Assembly (NCBI GenBank): GCA_007844125.1
Contig: CM017567.1
Coordinates: 3,715,660 to 3,779,659, forward strand
Direction of reading: 5' to 3'
Source of the DNA: Sinonovacula constricta
Taxonomy: Eukaryota; Mollusca; Bivalvia; Cardiida; Solecurtidae
Length of the DNA: 64,000 bases
Shown here: piece by piece, positions 12,151-25,046 of the stretch
How the letters are laid out: every line of letters starts with the position of its first letter
Numbering within the stretch: position 1 is the stretch's first letter
Notes under the pieces: model-generated
What the model was told of the DNA's origin: nothing
Database searches by the model: none
What the model saw: the letters and a program-made list of their open reading frames with translations, nothing else
Position numbers and translations under genes: made by a program

Positions 12151-14170
12151 GACAAGGAAATCATTTGATATTAGTTACTTTGTTATGAATCTTCAAAAGT
12201 TCATTATTTAAAACGTTGTGAATTATCTAATAAATTCACTAAAAGTTTCAACTGAAGAAAATAAATAAAAATGCAATAAAGAATATCACCTATAAACTAT
12301 ACCAAATGTAATCTAATTTTACACTTCTTGAAAACCACACAACCTATGATAGCCATTAACTCTTTTAATGTTTGTTACATCTACACACTAATTTCCATGT
12401 GTGTCAATTTGAAAAGAACAAACAAATGAGAAAATGCAGCTGTTGAATTAAGCCATCACATACTTCAAGTCCAACTTGCATCAAATACTTCTAACGTACA
12501 CTTTGACCTTGAAGGAGTCTCCAATTACAAATAAGCTCTACACCAATAGAATACTGGTCTTATGTTTCTGTCAGATTTCTCACAATTCTGCTAAAGGTAT
12601 ATGAACTATACCCCAGGTTTTTGAAACAGATTTTATTCATACTAATGAAAACATGACCTTGCAGAAAACCTTTCCATTTATAATCTCACAAATAAGACTA
12701 ACCACAAAGACATACAACGTTGATGTATGTAAAAATACCCAATCACTTTACTTTGAAGTCTAGATTACCAATTACTTTTTTGTTATAAGTTTTCCCATGA
12801 TCAATCATACTTTACAAAGACTGTCATCAAAAATTAATGGTAAAGTGTACCTTGTTTAAAAAGGCAAGCAATGTAGTTAGACTTGATGATGTATTTTTTT
12901 TTTACAAATGAAAACAACTTATTTAAAGTGACATACAAGACCTCATTAGAAATTACCTATTAAATAAAGGTAGTTCACTTTAATAAAGCAACTACTGTTT
13001 TCATCAACAGCCGTGCTTAAATAGGAAATGTTCCATAATATAATACATCAATATTAACACCTTCAGACTGTGCCAAGAGAATTACTTCCCTTTTTGACAT
13101 TGTAAAAGAAATATTGAGCAAAACATCACATGTAGCACTAAAACAATTCCATATTTGAATAAAAACTAGAGAATGAGAGATAAATCACATGGACAGTGGA
13201 TAAAGAGAACCAATAATTTAGCATCCTTTAAATTCTTGATAATTACCCTACACACAGTAAGTTATAAACACAACACACCTTGATTAATCATAAAAGTATG
13301 TCACAAGAAAAAAAACTTAACATAAAACCCATTCATTGTACACTTATATATCAATCCTTTGTAGCAATGACAAATTAGAATCAATGTCAGTGAAAGAAAT
13401 CCAAGATATAAAATGAAGCCGTTCGAATATCATTCGACTAAGACTGTCCCAATTACAGTTTGTTTCCCTGTACCTTATATTTGACACAAAAACCCTCCCC
13501 CAATCCGTCCAAATAACTCCCCTTTTGATCGGACACAAATGTGTCTGTATTGACTTTATATCTGGCTTTCTAAGGTGAGCTTTTATTTGATACCCATGTA
13601 TGACCATATTCATAAATATTTACCTTAAATAAATGTTGTCCCCCTTAACTGCTGTGTACAGTTTCACAACCTTGGTTGGTGTTGTATGTGTACATGTGGG
13701 TAGCAGGGTGTTTGGGGATGTGTGTGTTTAGAGAAAGGAACGTATATGTATGTAAATACAAAGCAAATAAATAGTGTACACACTTGAGCAAACACCCTTG
13801 AGTTCTGTGCTAAATTGACATATTAAAATTCAAACATCAGAAAAATTAATTGATGTTTATCCCTTATGATTATGATATTTTATTCTGATTTCAAGTTGTA
13901 TATATAAAGACCACTGTTGTCCTTTGCTGTTCAAATTCTAATCAATCAATATTAGGAGCCAAAGACAACACACAAAACTGAGAATGAAATGAATATTCAT
14001 GATGGTAAACACTTCAGCTATGGACAAGAAGGTTTCTTTACACAAGTGGTAAGAGATCACAGCTAGTTCTATCACTAGGACACAAAGCCATCTAGACCAA
14101 GTCAAATCCCCTTAAGCCAAACATAAAGGCATTGAAACCTTAAATGTGACCTGCTTAGTTTTTAGATATA
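12151..14170. other. AT-rich non-coding DNA
   Basis: No tandem array or complete element was seen. A 90-codon minus-strand open frame at 13344-13613 is the only notable frame and lies within the chance range for this composition. Confidence 0.45.
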
Positions 14171-14174
14171 TATA

Positions 14175-14345
14175 ACAGCAACACAATAACGGTCATTAAC
14201 GTGACATCCATCTCTTTTTGGTGGAGGAAAACCCAAGAAAAATGTCTTGGTAGAACCACTGGCATATCCCATGTAAGCTCATAGACATTCCTACCGTAAG
14301 TCCTTCAACAATTTCAGAACCCGATCCCTTGCAGCCCTGTTTTGA
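14175..14345 (-). repeat. tRNA-derived SINE (family I), degraded
   Basis: It carries the family core CTTTTTGGTGGAGGAAAACC, then GTCTTGGTAGAACCACTGGC and CCGTAAGTCC. The tRNA-like head is eroded. The head side is on the right, so the element reads on the minus strand. Confidence 0.55.
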
Positions 14346-14919
14346 AATCCTATGATAAGTGGAACCAACCCAGTAATGTTTAAATAGCCACATCCAGCCC
14401 AGTTTTTGTGGAGGAAGACTTCTTCCACACATGTCCAATCTAAGCTATCAAAGGTGTGCACAAGATCTATAACCTCAATATGAAAACAGCATAATCCAGT
14501 TATTGATAATGTTTGGGTCAATAGTAATTCTAGACAATCATTCAGCAATCTATATGAAAAAAGGACATTAACATGACTACACATTGTTCAAAGATTGAAA
14601 ATGTATAGTTTCCACAATATTTTCTTTATTTTCTATAGTTTACTGACATGAAAAAAGCAACACCTTAAAGCATAAAGATTTGAACTTGGCCATAAAGCCC
14701 TTTTTCTTGAAATAGATTTCAATAAAAGGGCTTACTAACAGCATCCAAATCCCACATGATGAGTTCTCATTTTAAGTGTGAGATAATTTTGACGAGACCA
14801 GCAATACTGAGATTTGGAAAATTTTAGAGGTCATTAGAGATCTCATACTCTGCAATGTTGAATTTTAAAATCTGACAGTTGGAACAATCTTTTTCCTGAA
14901 CCCAAAATATGATGATGTC

Positions 14920-15080
14920 CTAAACCACAATCATCATTACAATAATGTATTCACTATCTGAACCATGCTGCGCAGTAGTCTAATTTGAAACATAGAAAAC
15001 CATGTAACCACGTATATTTGAGAGCATAATATATCTTCATCTGGGACATCTACTCTGACAGCAATGCCTACTTCTTGTGT
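14920..15080. repeat. diverged dispersed repeat, partner of 46425-46600
   Basis: ACTATCTGAACCATGCTGCG and the following CATAGAAAACCATGTAACCA resemble CTATCTGAGCCATGCTGCAG and TAAGAAAACAATGTGACAAC at 46.4 kb, in the same order. The element class is unknown. Confidence 0.45.
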
Positions 15081-15130
15081 GCATAAAAACCTTATTGTGC
15101 TAATTTATACATTTGAAAAGAGTGAACATT

Positions 15131-17290
15131 TTGTGTGTTTTAAATGGGTATAGCTGTCTTATTAAAATTTAGTTGGAATTTATAATTGTCCCTGCTCAGA
15201 CAATCCTTAACCGGCCTCAGATACTGCAACAGGTATGTTATAGACAAACTTTTGGATAACACATTTAAATAAATACCTAAATGTAGTGGTAACTGTAATG
15301 AGAGACGTTCGAGAATAGTCTCCCCTGAATAATCCCTAAATGCAAGTAGGTCCTTTCATTTGTTTCACTCGGTTTTTATGCTTGTGTTCTATGGAGTGTA
15401 TGTTGACTTTTCTGCCTTTCTTGCGATACCCAGGTTAACCCTCATCAATAAACAGTTCCATTTTCTTTTTTTAAATAGCATATCTCTTTAAGTATTTAAA
15501 TTAATTTTAAGCTTATGTTTATGCAAAAGTAAGAAATTTTACTGTTTTTTATAGCAATATCTACAAAAGAACAGGCGATTAAGTCCAAGAATTTCAACTA
15601 CAAGGACCTACCTATTGTTTGGAATACCTCGGATATTAACTAACAAGGGAGACAATTTCCACTTCACCAATGTAGCCAATTTTGTATCCAAGGAAATGTG
15701 TATATGTTGTATTTTTTCAGTTAACATGCCCTTTTAACCATCCCATGTATTGTTTTTTTCTTAACTTGATATCTTAACAGAAATAATAATACCATAGCAA
15801 AGCAATTTTCTTTCTATTAATACACATAATTACTATATAATTATTAATATCCTTTCATTATAGAGAAAACAAGTTTTTATTAAATGCCTAGAAATACCTC
15901 ACAAAGCAACCGACATAGACCATAGGTAATAATTACAGAAATTAACATAAACAAACAAGCCAACATAATTAGACTTCATTATTGTAACATCAGGTTATGC
16001 TGGGTATAATTATGGCAACTGTATAATAACATATCTTCTTTGTAAAGACGTACGGCTTCAAGTGCCTAGATAATTAGAACAGCATGACAGAAACACAGGA
16101 ATTACATACCATCATAGAGGTAAAAGGGAAACGCAAACAAAACAGGTATTCTATCAATTTTTGATGTAACTTATTATAAGCTACCACCTTGGCAAATATG
16201 TTATTTTTTGTATTTATGTGACTTAATGTAAGATATGTAATTTTTTTTCTTTCAAATTATTAATATTTAGCATGACAATGTAATGTATGTATGAGCTTAA
16301 AAAAAAAACTGATTTTAACATTATAAGCAACACAACCAAAACAGATAACACAAGACTCAGTAGTAAGTCTGTGATATGTCAACCTTTGGCAAGCCAGGAA
16401 AAAGAGAAACACAGACAAAATAGCTAGTTCATGATGAAATGAGACAGAACAAAACATGTTTTCATCAATTTATAATAACAAACAAAAACAAACTATCCAA
16501 TAAACATATCATACTCACATCATACCTCAAACCATGACAAACAGGTTAAAAGAGAAACACAAACAAACTTTGCCTACTTTTCCATGTTAAAATGAGAAAC
16601 AATGTAACCCAATAATTTCTGATCAAACTCGTATATAATTCACATCATGGTGAGCCAGTCAGTATCCTTCCAATATTTGGCAGTAGGGCCAGTGTGCCTC
16701 CCACACAGACTCTCCAGAAGCATCAGTGTAGCCATGTAACCATCACCGAGAAAGGTACCTCTCCTGTCTTACCTGTACGTCTCCTATCTTACCTGTACCA
16801 ACCATGTACTTCTCAATGTCATTTTCAACCTCACACAACAATGTACAGGGGAAAGACACAACATATTAAGCAGACAACAATAGAAACAAGAGCTATTCAT
16901 AGACAGTGCACTCCACCTTCACAGTGCATGAAAATGTATCAACAAGGGTGTATAACTCTGCCAAATTATCTGCTCCTTTGACATTGGGTTTATTTTTGAA
17001 AGTAAACCTGTATTCCAAGGTTGAAGTGAATTACTTTGACAGTTTCAAATAATAAACCTTAACCAAAAAGTAAATCAGCATCAAGGATGACAACAGTGGG
17101 TCAGTTACCCTTTTTTTTTTCTTCACAAATGGAAGATGAAAAAGTACAAAATACATAAAACAAAATATAAGAAATATACTCAAAAATGTGTATGAACAAC
17201 ATACAAGCTTTACAAAACACATCCATATTCACTTCTACAAAGTTCTGTATTGTTTTTGAAATATATTGCAGCAACTATTTATGATCATTA
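15131..17290. other. AT-rich non-coding DNA
   Basis: Poly-T/poly-A runs and one small duplicated phrase (CTGTCTTACCTGTACGTCTC / CTATCTTACCTGTACC near 16760-16800) were seen. There is no supported gene; a 95-codon frame at 16694-16981 is low-complexity and likely chance. Confidence 0.45.
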
Positions 17291-17295
17291 TTTAG

Positions 17296-17486
17296 CAACA
17301 TCCGGCTTTTTGGTGGAGGAAGACCCCTGACACATGTCTGGGTAGTACCACCAGCGCACCGCAAGTCAGCTGGAAGACCTTCTCACATTAAGTCCTTAGC
17401 GTCGAACTGGACTCAAACCCACGCGGTGAAAGGCTTAGCAGTCAGAAAAGTTATAAATCAGCGATTTTACCACTATACCACAGGCA
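17296..17486 (-). repeat. tRNA-derived SINE (family I), well preserved
   Basis: On the minus strand the element starts with a tRNA-like head: TGCCTGTGGTATAGTGGTAA (A-box region), then GTGGGTTTGAGTCC (B-box). A family body follows, read on the plus strand as TTTGGTGGAGGAAGACCCCT, CACCAGCGCACCGCAAGTCA and GCTGGAAGACC. Pol III transcription would run right to left. Confidence 0.8.
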
Positions 17487-17874
17487 TTTTTGCTCAAAAT
17501 AAAACAAAAAAGATCTTATGCATGCTGTCTTTGGGAAAGAAACAAATGTGTTTGACAACAAGATGAACACTAGTAGTAGGAAGAAAGCGGATCAAATTAC
17601 AAAGATAATTTCACACAAAACAAAACTCCGCCAAAACAAACAAAAACAAACTATTTCGATACATAACCCAACATGATTTGTCCATTAAAACTACACCTAA
17701 AACACAAACAACAATCCAACACCCAAAATGTTTTGACGAAACAGCCAACTTAACATCCTACAATAACAGGGGCCAACAGAGATCCTGAGACATTTATTTA
17801 AAGCTTTCAGCACTGTGCTGAGACTTAACATGTCTGTAATGATTTTGCTTATTTTTTTCTTTTCTTGTCAAACT

Positions 17875-17950
17875 ATTTTGGTGATGGGAAAAAAACAGAC
17901 AAATGCCTGGGTAAAACCATTGGCACACTGTATTTTAAAACAAAATAGCA
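17875..17950 (-). repeat. family I SINE fragment
   Basis: GACAAATGCCTGGGTAAAAC followed by CATTGGCACACTG matches the body of family I. The head is absent. Confidence 0.45.
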
Positions 17951-18602
17951 GGAGACTTTGCAGCAAACAGAGATTGTTTTCCAAATATTTTCCAACATGA
18001 GTTATTTGTGATATGCAGATTAAGATTCACATTAATAACTTGTTTCGTTTTTTTCATGCATTGAAGATTACCCGATTAATAACCATAAAAAATGGTGCTT
18101 TTTCTTGTTTCTGTTGTACAGCTTTGCCAATCATCATCTGACAACAACTTCTATGTTAAAATTCCTGTTTTAAAACATAGGTGCTGATCTGTTAAAGACT
18201 TTAAGAGAGAACTATCAATCAAATACCTTGTACATCAGTATAGCTACTACAGAAACATTGGAGTGGGTGGCGGTGAAAAACAATTGACACAACTGTTGAA
18301 AATCCTGAAGCAAATGGTGCTAGTAAGTAAAGATACAAAAACTGTGTTGTACACTTTCAGTCTGACAACTTTCCATTAAAACAACACCATTTGTTTGAGT
18401 CCATACATAAAGACTTACCATCCACATTAAAGCTCTTTTTATAGAATAATCATCTTTTGAAAATTGTTTTACGGTAATTTAGATTGAAATGTTATCTTTA
18501 TTTACATGGAGATTAAATCAGTCTAGAATATGTGTTTGCATAAACATTAAGATTGTTGATAAAACAGCAAAGTAACTGCAACACAACAAAACTGAAGCCT
18601 GC

Positions 18603-18877
18603 ATTATGCTGCTGTTTAATAACTATAAATCAATAACCTGCATGATGCTGGTGTGTATTAACTATAAATCAATAACCTGCATGATGCTGGTGTGTATTAA
18701 CTATAAATCAATAACCTGCATGATGCTGGTGTGTATTAACTATAAATCAATAACCTGCATGATGCTGGTGTGTATTAACTATAAATCAATAACCTGCATG
18801 ATGCTGGTGTGTATTAACTATAAATCAATAAACTGCATGATGCTTTGTGTTTTAACTATAAATCAATAACCTGCAAT
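18603..18877 (+). repeat. 39-bp minisatellite, about 7 copies
   Basis: The unit AACTATAAATCAATAACCTG plus CATGATGCTGGTGTGTATT repeats almost perfectly, with one edge copy diverged at each end. Because 39 is a multiple of three, a repetitive 87-codon open frame (INYKSITCMMLVC repeated) arises; it is not a gene. Confidence 0.95.
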
Positions 18878-18879
18878 CA

Positions 18880-20380
18880 ATCAAAACGCAGGAATTATAA
18901 GTCTCAGTTTTTCTACAATATCATTAGAATTCCACAAAATCTAGGTTCAAGTCTTTAATCTTCTACCTTGGTTCATTTACAAGGCAAGTAAGCAAGAAGA
19001 AATCTGTGGCCAATATAGCTATCAGCAAGTGATTACATAATCAAAAGACACCAGACTGCTAACAAAAAGAAATTCAGTTTAAGTACAATAACCCTCAAAC
19101 TAGACCAATATCAAGGAAACTGCTAGGAAGAAGTCAGATAGGAACACACCAAAATAAAGAAATGAAACAACTGCCAGTAAATTGATACTCCATTTGTAAG
19201 GTTCTTATTTAATTTTACTGCATTCTCAAACCATTAGTGCTGGAGTTGTTGGTTTTTAATCTCCTTGAGAAATTCTGGCCCTTACACTATGAAAAATAAA
19301 AAGATGTCATTTTTTAAGAGACATTTCACTTGTGAGTATACCCATGAACAGACACTTTAGTTGAATGATTAAACATTTGTCTTAAAATGTCAACATATAT
19401 TATGGTCCACTTATACTGTACCATCCTAACATTAATATTAATCCTTCATAATACATCACAATTATTAAAATCCAAAATCCTTAACAACACAAATTTACCG
19501 TCAAGTTTTCACAAATCTATTTTCTGTTATTTGCAATTTCTGCTTATATTGTTACCTAATATAAAAAACACAATTAGAATATACAAGAACATAAAGTTCC
19601 TTATCATAATAATGTTATAAAAAAAGCAAGCTCACACCTGTAATGTACCTTCACCAATATAACATTCCAAAATATAGCAGCTAAGCCCTTATTTTGCTTA
19701 TTGGTTCATCATCCATACTTAATTCTTAATTATTTGCAAACAAATGTCATGTAACAAAAACAAAATGTGCTGATAAACCTTATCAGCCAACAACAGAGAA
19801 CTTGTTCAGGAAAGTCCCAGTGGAAACTGGTTGATCTTAATCTACAAGTTTTTGTCTAAACCTAATCACTTCATGTGATGCAGGCTAAGGATAGAGCCAT
19901 GCACCCCTCTAAACAAGCAAGACCCCCTGCACAGAAATTCTAACTATAACTGACAACCATTTTAAGTCCTCTGTCACATTTTTTTTTCTCTCATTAAAAC
20001 TCACTCCTGACAACCAATGAACAAGACTAGTATCTGACATGATGTAATAATGATCATTGTATATAACAGGCATAGATTCACCTGGCAGTTGGAGAACCTA
20101 ATCAAGAGAGGAATCCTTAATCAAACAAACCATAAAGGGACAAATATACACACACCATACATTACAATCACACGAACGCCCAAACATTTTAAAAAAAAAT
20201 AATTCTAATGATGTATAAAAATAATTTTACATATATATCATAATGATTTACCTTAACTTGTTATCTAGGTACAGTTAATTGTTCTTCCAAATATTGTGTT
20301 GCATTATATATGTATTAATTATATTTAAATAATGTTGACACATATCCTGCCTTTAACTAAGTAATAGATATTAACAAACT
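18880..20380. other. AT-rich non-coding DNA with a weak palindromic-element relic
   Basis: A diverged relic of the palindromic family lies near 19795-19888 (CTGGTTGATCTTAATCTACA, then TGATGCAGGCTAAGG). Nothing else is recognised. Confidence 0.4.
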
Positions 20381-20384
20381 GCTC

Positions 20385-20450
20385 TGACTGTATGGGTCTT
20401 CCTCCACCAAAATAGCTGGACATCTCTATAAATTATCATATAATTGGTCA
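20385..20450 (+). repeat. family I SINE fragment, opposite orientation
   Basis: GGGTCTTCCTCCACCAAAAT followed by AGCTGGACATCTCTATAA is the reverse complement of the end of family I distal to its tRNA-like head. Confidence 0.55.
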
Positions 20451-20894
20451 CTGCCATGGACTTTGGAAATAAAACCAAAACCAGAGTAACAGGTAAAATC
20501 CCATAGCAGGACAAAATCACAAAATGTTTAGTTTGTATAATTATCAACCCAGCTTTAACAAGATGCAAATGTAATTATAAAATGCAACACTTGAAATCAC
20601 CCTCAAGAGTGGATTGAAATACAGCATCCAATGTAAATTGGTACCTGTGATGGATCCACCACAGAGCAACAGGGACCACCTCTCCTACATATTGGTTCTC
20701 GTTAGGAGGTTATCATAAACACTCAATGCAGTAATTAGTACAGGATCAAGGTGACCTAGATTGACAACTCACTCTTAGCAGGCTTACAGTTAGTACAGCT
20801 TGGAGGACCAGTGGATATTTTAACTGTTAAGATGCTAAGATGTTTGCTTCTTTTAGGGTTGTTTTTGTGTGTGTGTGTGTTAAGATGCACCAAA

Positions 20895-21065
20895 ACAGTG
20901 ATGGTCAAATTGACGGTGTCCAGCTAATTACGAGTGGAGGAAGACCCCAGACCTATATCTGGGTAAAACCACCAGCGCACAGCAGATTAACTGTAAAACC
21001 TCCCCACATAAAAGTTCTCACAAGGACCAGGACTTGAACCCACGTGGCGTGGGGCTGTGGAGTTA
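20895..21065 (-). repeat. tRNA-derived SINE (family I)
   Basis: The body reads GAGTGGAGGAAGACCCCAGA, CTGGGTAAAACCACCAGCGC and then ACTTGAACCCACG, the reverse of a B-box. The far head with the A-box is eroded. A short GT microsatellite lies just to the left (about 20864-20880). Confidence 0.75.
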
Positions 21066-22007
21066 CAAGTAGAATCATTTGCACTTTCTGCTTCCACATT
21101 TCACAATGTGTTCTGCCTAACAACTTAAGTTGTGTTCAAAGTTGTTTTGACTTTGACTAAAAGATGAGTTTCTGAAGAAGTCATGACCAAAGTCCACAAA
21201 ACAGGAGTAAGTTATTGTTTCATGTATTTGTTACATGCAAGGTGTCGTATACCACCTTTAAGACTATGTTATCAATAAAATATAACATGAATAGGGCTTA
21301 TCATTCACCATATTGAAAATAAATAAACTGCTTTTTTTTTCTATTTTATCAAATGCAACAAAAATTTCAAAATGAATGGACACTTCTTCCACAGAACATG
21401 AGCCTAGTTCTCAAGTGGCGTGGAAGAATTGCTCCCAAGCTGACACAGATTTAATGTATTCATCTCGAACAATGCCTGAAGTTGATCCACGTTAAGCCAT
21501 TATAACAACCTTCATTAAAATAGCAATTATGTATAAAGGCTCATTTTCAAGGTATGTATTGAAAGAAGGGAGATTTCCATTAATACAGTGATCTAGTGAG
21601 GAATAATATAAGAGAGTAGGGCTTAAAAGTTGCCTCAAGTAAATCCAATACCTACCTGCAGCCAAGCATATGATTTGTTAAAATTTCGACTCAATTATAC
21701 ATTGGTCACTTAATCAAATATATATTAAGTTGATTCACATTAATCTATTGATATGCTCAGGTGGAGATGTTAACCTGGTCAGGTTAATCTATAGAAGTGT
21801 TTAACTACAGGACCCCAGTCCAAAACAACTTGAAAATATCACACTACAAGGACTATTAATCTAAGGATGACAAAATAATGTAAGCCAATACAATTACTGA
21901 TCTATTTCAAGAAACATTTAATAAAAAATCTGTTGCTCAGAACACATTGAAAGAAACACGTATACAATTATGTAACAGTAGTCATGAAAGTTCCTGAATG
22001 GAAATTG
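21066..22007. other. AT-rich non-coding DNA
   Basis: No gene, array or complete element was seen. Confidence 0.45.
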
Positions 22008-22068
22008 TCAAGGGAGATAACTATACAACTCATTATATAGAATATCAGTATGGCTTACTTCCCTTTGA
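22008..22068. repeat. mini-palindromic element (AAGGGA family)
   Basis: The left end TCAAGGGAGATAACT pairs with the right end CTTACTTCCCTTTGA across a 61-bp AT-rich element. Confidence 0.55.
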
Positions 22069-22931
22069 CATAAAAAAAATGCAAATCTCAAATTTTAATT
22101 TCAAAATTATATCACTGATTATTTCTGATTTTTTTTTTACAAATCATAACTTGATTTTGACTTTGGATAGAAATCACACTTTCTCCATCATAGACACAAA
22201 CAACATTCAACCAAAGTATGCATAAATAGAAGTAAAATAAGCCAAAGTGAAGAAATAAATAAACCAGACCCATGTTCAGGAAATGTATGTACCATGTCTG
22301 CAAGTCTGACAAGAACACGGTGATTATAAATGTATTTGTTGGTGTCATTAGTTCCCTGGACTGGTTGTCCAATTATTTCCTGCCCCAACCCTTTACTGAC
22401 ATATAACATTTGTCAACAACCCATACAAATCCTAAGTACCTAAGTAATCAATAAGATACCTAAGCCATTAAACTAAAGGAAAGCCAATTTCTGATCCGAT
22501 GGCAACCAGCAGGTTCTTTCCTATCTGGAATCATACTTTCTGATTTACTATCAATTTAAGCTCAGCAGCTTAAGGGTTGACTGCTGCATGCATTAGTGAG
22601 AAAGCAGGACATTGTCAGCAGAAACTCCCCAAGGAACTATAAACTGTCTACTGATAGGGAAACCAAGATTATGATTTACAATGATGTATATAATGGGAAA
22701 GTCCATAGCTAGAAATTGTGACTTTTGGATTTATACAAGTTTAAATAACAGTTTGATATCAACTGTAGGAGAAACAATTTTAATGCACTGCTAAAAAAGA
22801 TTCTGTAGCAAAGCAGAACAGTCAATAATACTTTTAAAATAAAGCTAGCTAAAATCTAAAAGTGAGATTATTTTTTTAATATTCCATTATAACAAGCCAA
22901 AATAATTTCAATAAATTTTTCAATTACATCA

Positions 22932-23525
22932 AAACTAATAGCCTAGCATAAACATCAATTAATAATTTTGAGACGCCAAGAAACTAAGGATGTCTATATA
23001 TCCTATCTTATTATGTTCTCTTCCCTCAGCAAACTAATAGCCTAGCATAAACATCAATAAATGATTTTGAGATGCCAAGAAACTTAGGATGTCTATATAT
23101 CCTATCTTAATATGTTCTCTTCCCTGAACAAACTAATAGCCTAGCATAAACATCAATTAATGATTTTGAGACGCCAAGAAACTTAGGATGTCTATATATC
23201 CTATCTTAATATGTTCTCTTCCCTGAACAAACTAATAGCCTAGCATAAACATCAATTAATGATTTTGAGACGCCAAGAAACTTAGGATGTCTATATATCC
23301 TATCTTAATATGTTCTCTTCCCTGAACAAACTAATAGCCTAGCATAAACATCAATTAATGATTTTGAGACGCCAAGAAACTTAGGATGTCTATATATCCT
23401 ATCTTAATATGTTCTCTTCCCTCAGCAAACTAATAGCCTAGCATAAACATCAATTAATGATTTTGAGACGCCAAGAAACTTAGGATGTCTATATATCCTA
23501 TCTTAATCTGTTCTCTTCCCTCAAC
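22932..23525 (+). repeat. 99-bp tandem repeat, 6 copies
   Basis: Copies begin at 22932, 23031, 23130, 23229, 23328 and 23427 with AAACTAATAGCCTAGCATAA. Each contains GAGACGCCAAGAAACTTAGG and GTCTATATATCCTATCTTAA. The central copies are almost identical; the outer copies carry the few differences. Confidence 0.97.
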
Positions 23526-23749
23526 ACAATTACTGTCTTCTTTTAAAATAGTTCCTAGAGAAAAACACAAACACTTTCAAAACATTAAAACTAAAAGCCT
23601 TACAAAATCATTACAGCTGTGAGACTTCCCATTTCAGATTCCATTAAGACAGGTACTCTCTCTAATCTTACTTTTCATCCCACACAATGAGAGAAGCAAC
23701 AGAAACACGTATGATTTTGTGATGGATCTTTAACAGACAACGATTAGAC

Positions 23750-23803
23750 TCTTTGCCTGCATGGGATTGGTTGATGAGGATCTACACTATTTGCCAAAAA
23801 AGT
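23750..23803. repeat. palindromic element, right half
   Basis: GGTTGATGAGGATCTACACT followed by ATTTGCC matches the family right arm. No left arm is seen. Confidence 0.5.
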
Positions 23804-24418
23804 GTTCAATTATGTCTTGTTTCCTTCGCATGGAGTTGTTGAAAATAAAAATAAAAATTCATGACTACTGTAGTAGGCTGGAGGAAAGATGCCTCGATCA
23901 ATACCTTTATAGAATATGAATGGGATATTACGCCCACACAGTCAGGGGAGACCCTGCCAGCTTTTATAATAGAAAGATGAAATCTCAGATAAATTTGCAC
24001 TTTCTGAGTTTGTTATATGTAAAAGTTCACATCATATTATATCACTTTATACACTTACGGTTCTTGCCATTATTTCAAGTGTGAGCTATACTTTGTACTT
24101 CTTCTGACGAGTATGAATTTTTACTTTCACCTTTTTTCTCTTCTCTACTACTCTTTATAATATAATGTTACACTTTTGTGCATTTATGCCCTTATCATTT
24201 TGTATGTGTAAATATTTTGATTATTGTTTATTGTTTTTTTTAGTTGACTGTACAGACCAGAGAAATAAATTGTTGAAGTATAAAGAGTACATTAACTGCT
24301 ATATAATAGCATTTGGATTATATAACTTTAAACAATTAATCCCTATCTATTTACAGTTGATTTGAAAACAATTTTCATATAAATCCCACTTTACTGCTTA
24401 TTTCCTGGGCAAAACCAG

Positions 24419-24975
24419 TCCTCAGGTACTGGGCTCCTGTATGCAGTTATTGAGCTCTTGTACTCAGGAACAGAGCTCCTGTACTCAGGTACTGAGCTCC
24501 TGCACTCAGGGACTGAGCTCCTGTAGGGACTGAGCTCCTGTACTCAGGGACTGAGCTCCTGTACTCAGGTACTGAGCTCCTGTACTCAGGGACTGAGCTC
24601 CTGTACTCAGGTACTGAGCTCCTGTACTCAGGTACTGAGCTCCTGTACTCAGGTACTGAGCTCCTGTACTCAGGGACTGAGCTCCTGTACTCAGGTATTG
24701 AGCTCCTGTACTCAGGTACTGAGCTCCTGTACTCAGGGACTGAGCTCCTGTACTCAGGGACTGAGCTCCTGTACTCAGGTACTGAGTTCCTGTATGCAGT
24801 TATTGAGCTCTTGTACTCAGGAACAGAGCTCCTGTACTCAGGTTATGAGCTCCTGTACTCAGGTACTGAGCTCCTGTACTCAGGAACAGAGCTCCTGTAC
24901 TCAGGTTATGAGCTCCTGTACTCAGGTACTGAGCTCCTGTACTCAGGTACTGAGCTCCTGTATTCAGGGACTGTG
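24419..24975 (+). repeat. 21-bp minisatellite, about 26 copies
   Basis: The unit GAGCTCCTGTACTCAGGTAC+T repeats with variants (GGGACT, GGAACA, GGTTAT). A variant block containing ATGCAGTTATTGAGCTCTTG occurs at about 24441 and again at 24794, a 353-bp higher-order offset. The period is a multiple of three, so several frames on both strands are open for 90-110 codons; these are artefacts. Confidence 0.97.
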
Positions 24976-25006
24976 TACCTGGAGAAATGTACTGTAGATA
25001 GTCTAA

Positions 25007-25046
25007 CTCAAAGACTAACAAGTCTAACTCAAAGACTAACATCTCA
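25007..25046 (+). repeat. 20-bp direct duplication
   Basis: GTCTAACTCAAAGACTAACA occurs twice in a row just right of the 21-bp array. Confidence 0.8.

Noticed and set aside
13344..13613. 89-codon minus-strand frame with mixed composition
   Set aside because: It looks fairly protein-like but frames of this length are expected by chance here, and no splice sites or family were recognised.
22188..22409. Minus-strand frame containing NKYIYNHRVLVRLADM
   Set aside because: It reads like protein but lacks a good acceptor and donor pair; it could not be separated from chance.
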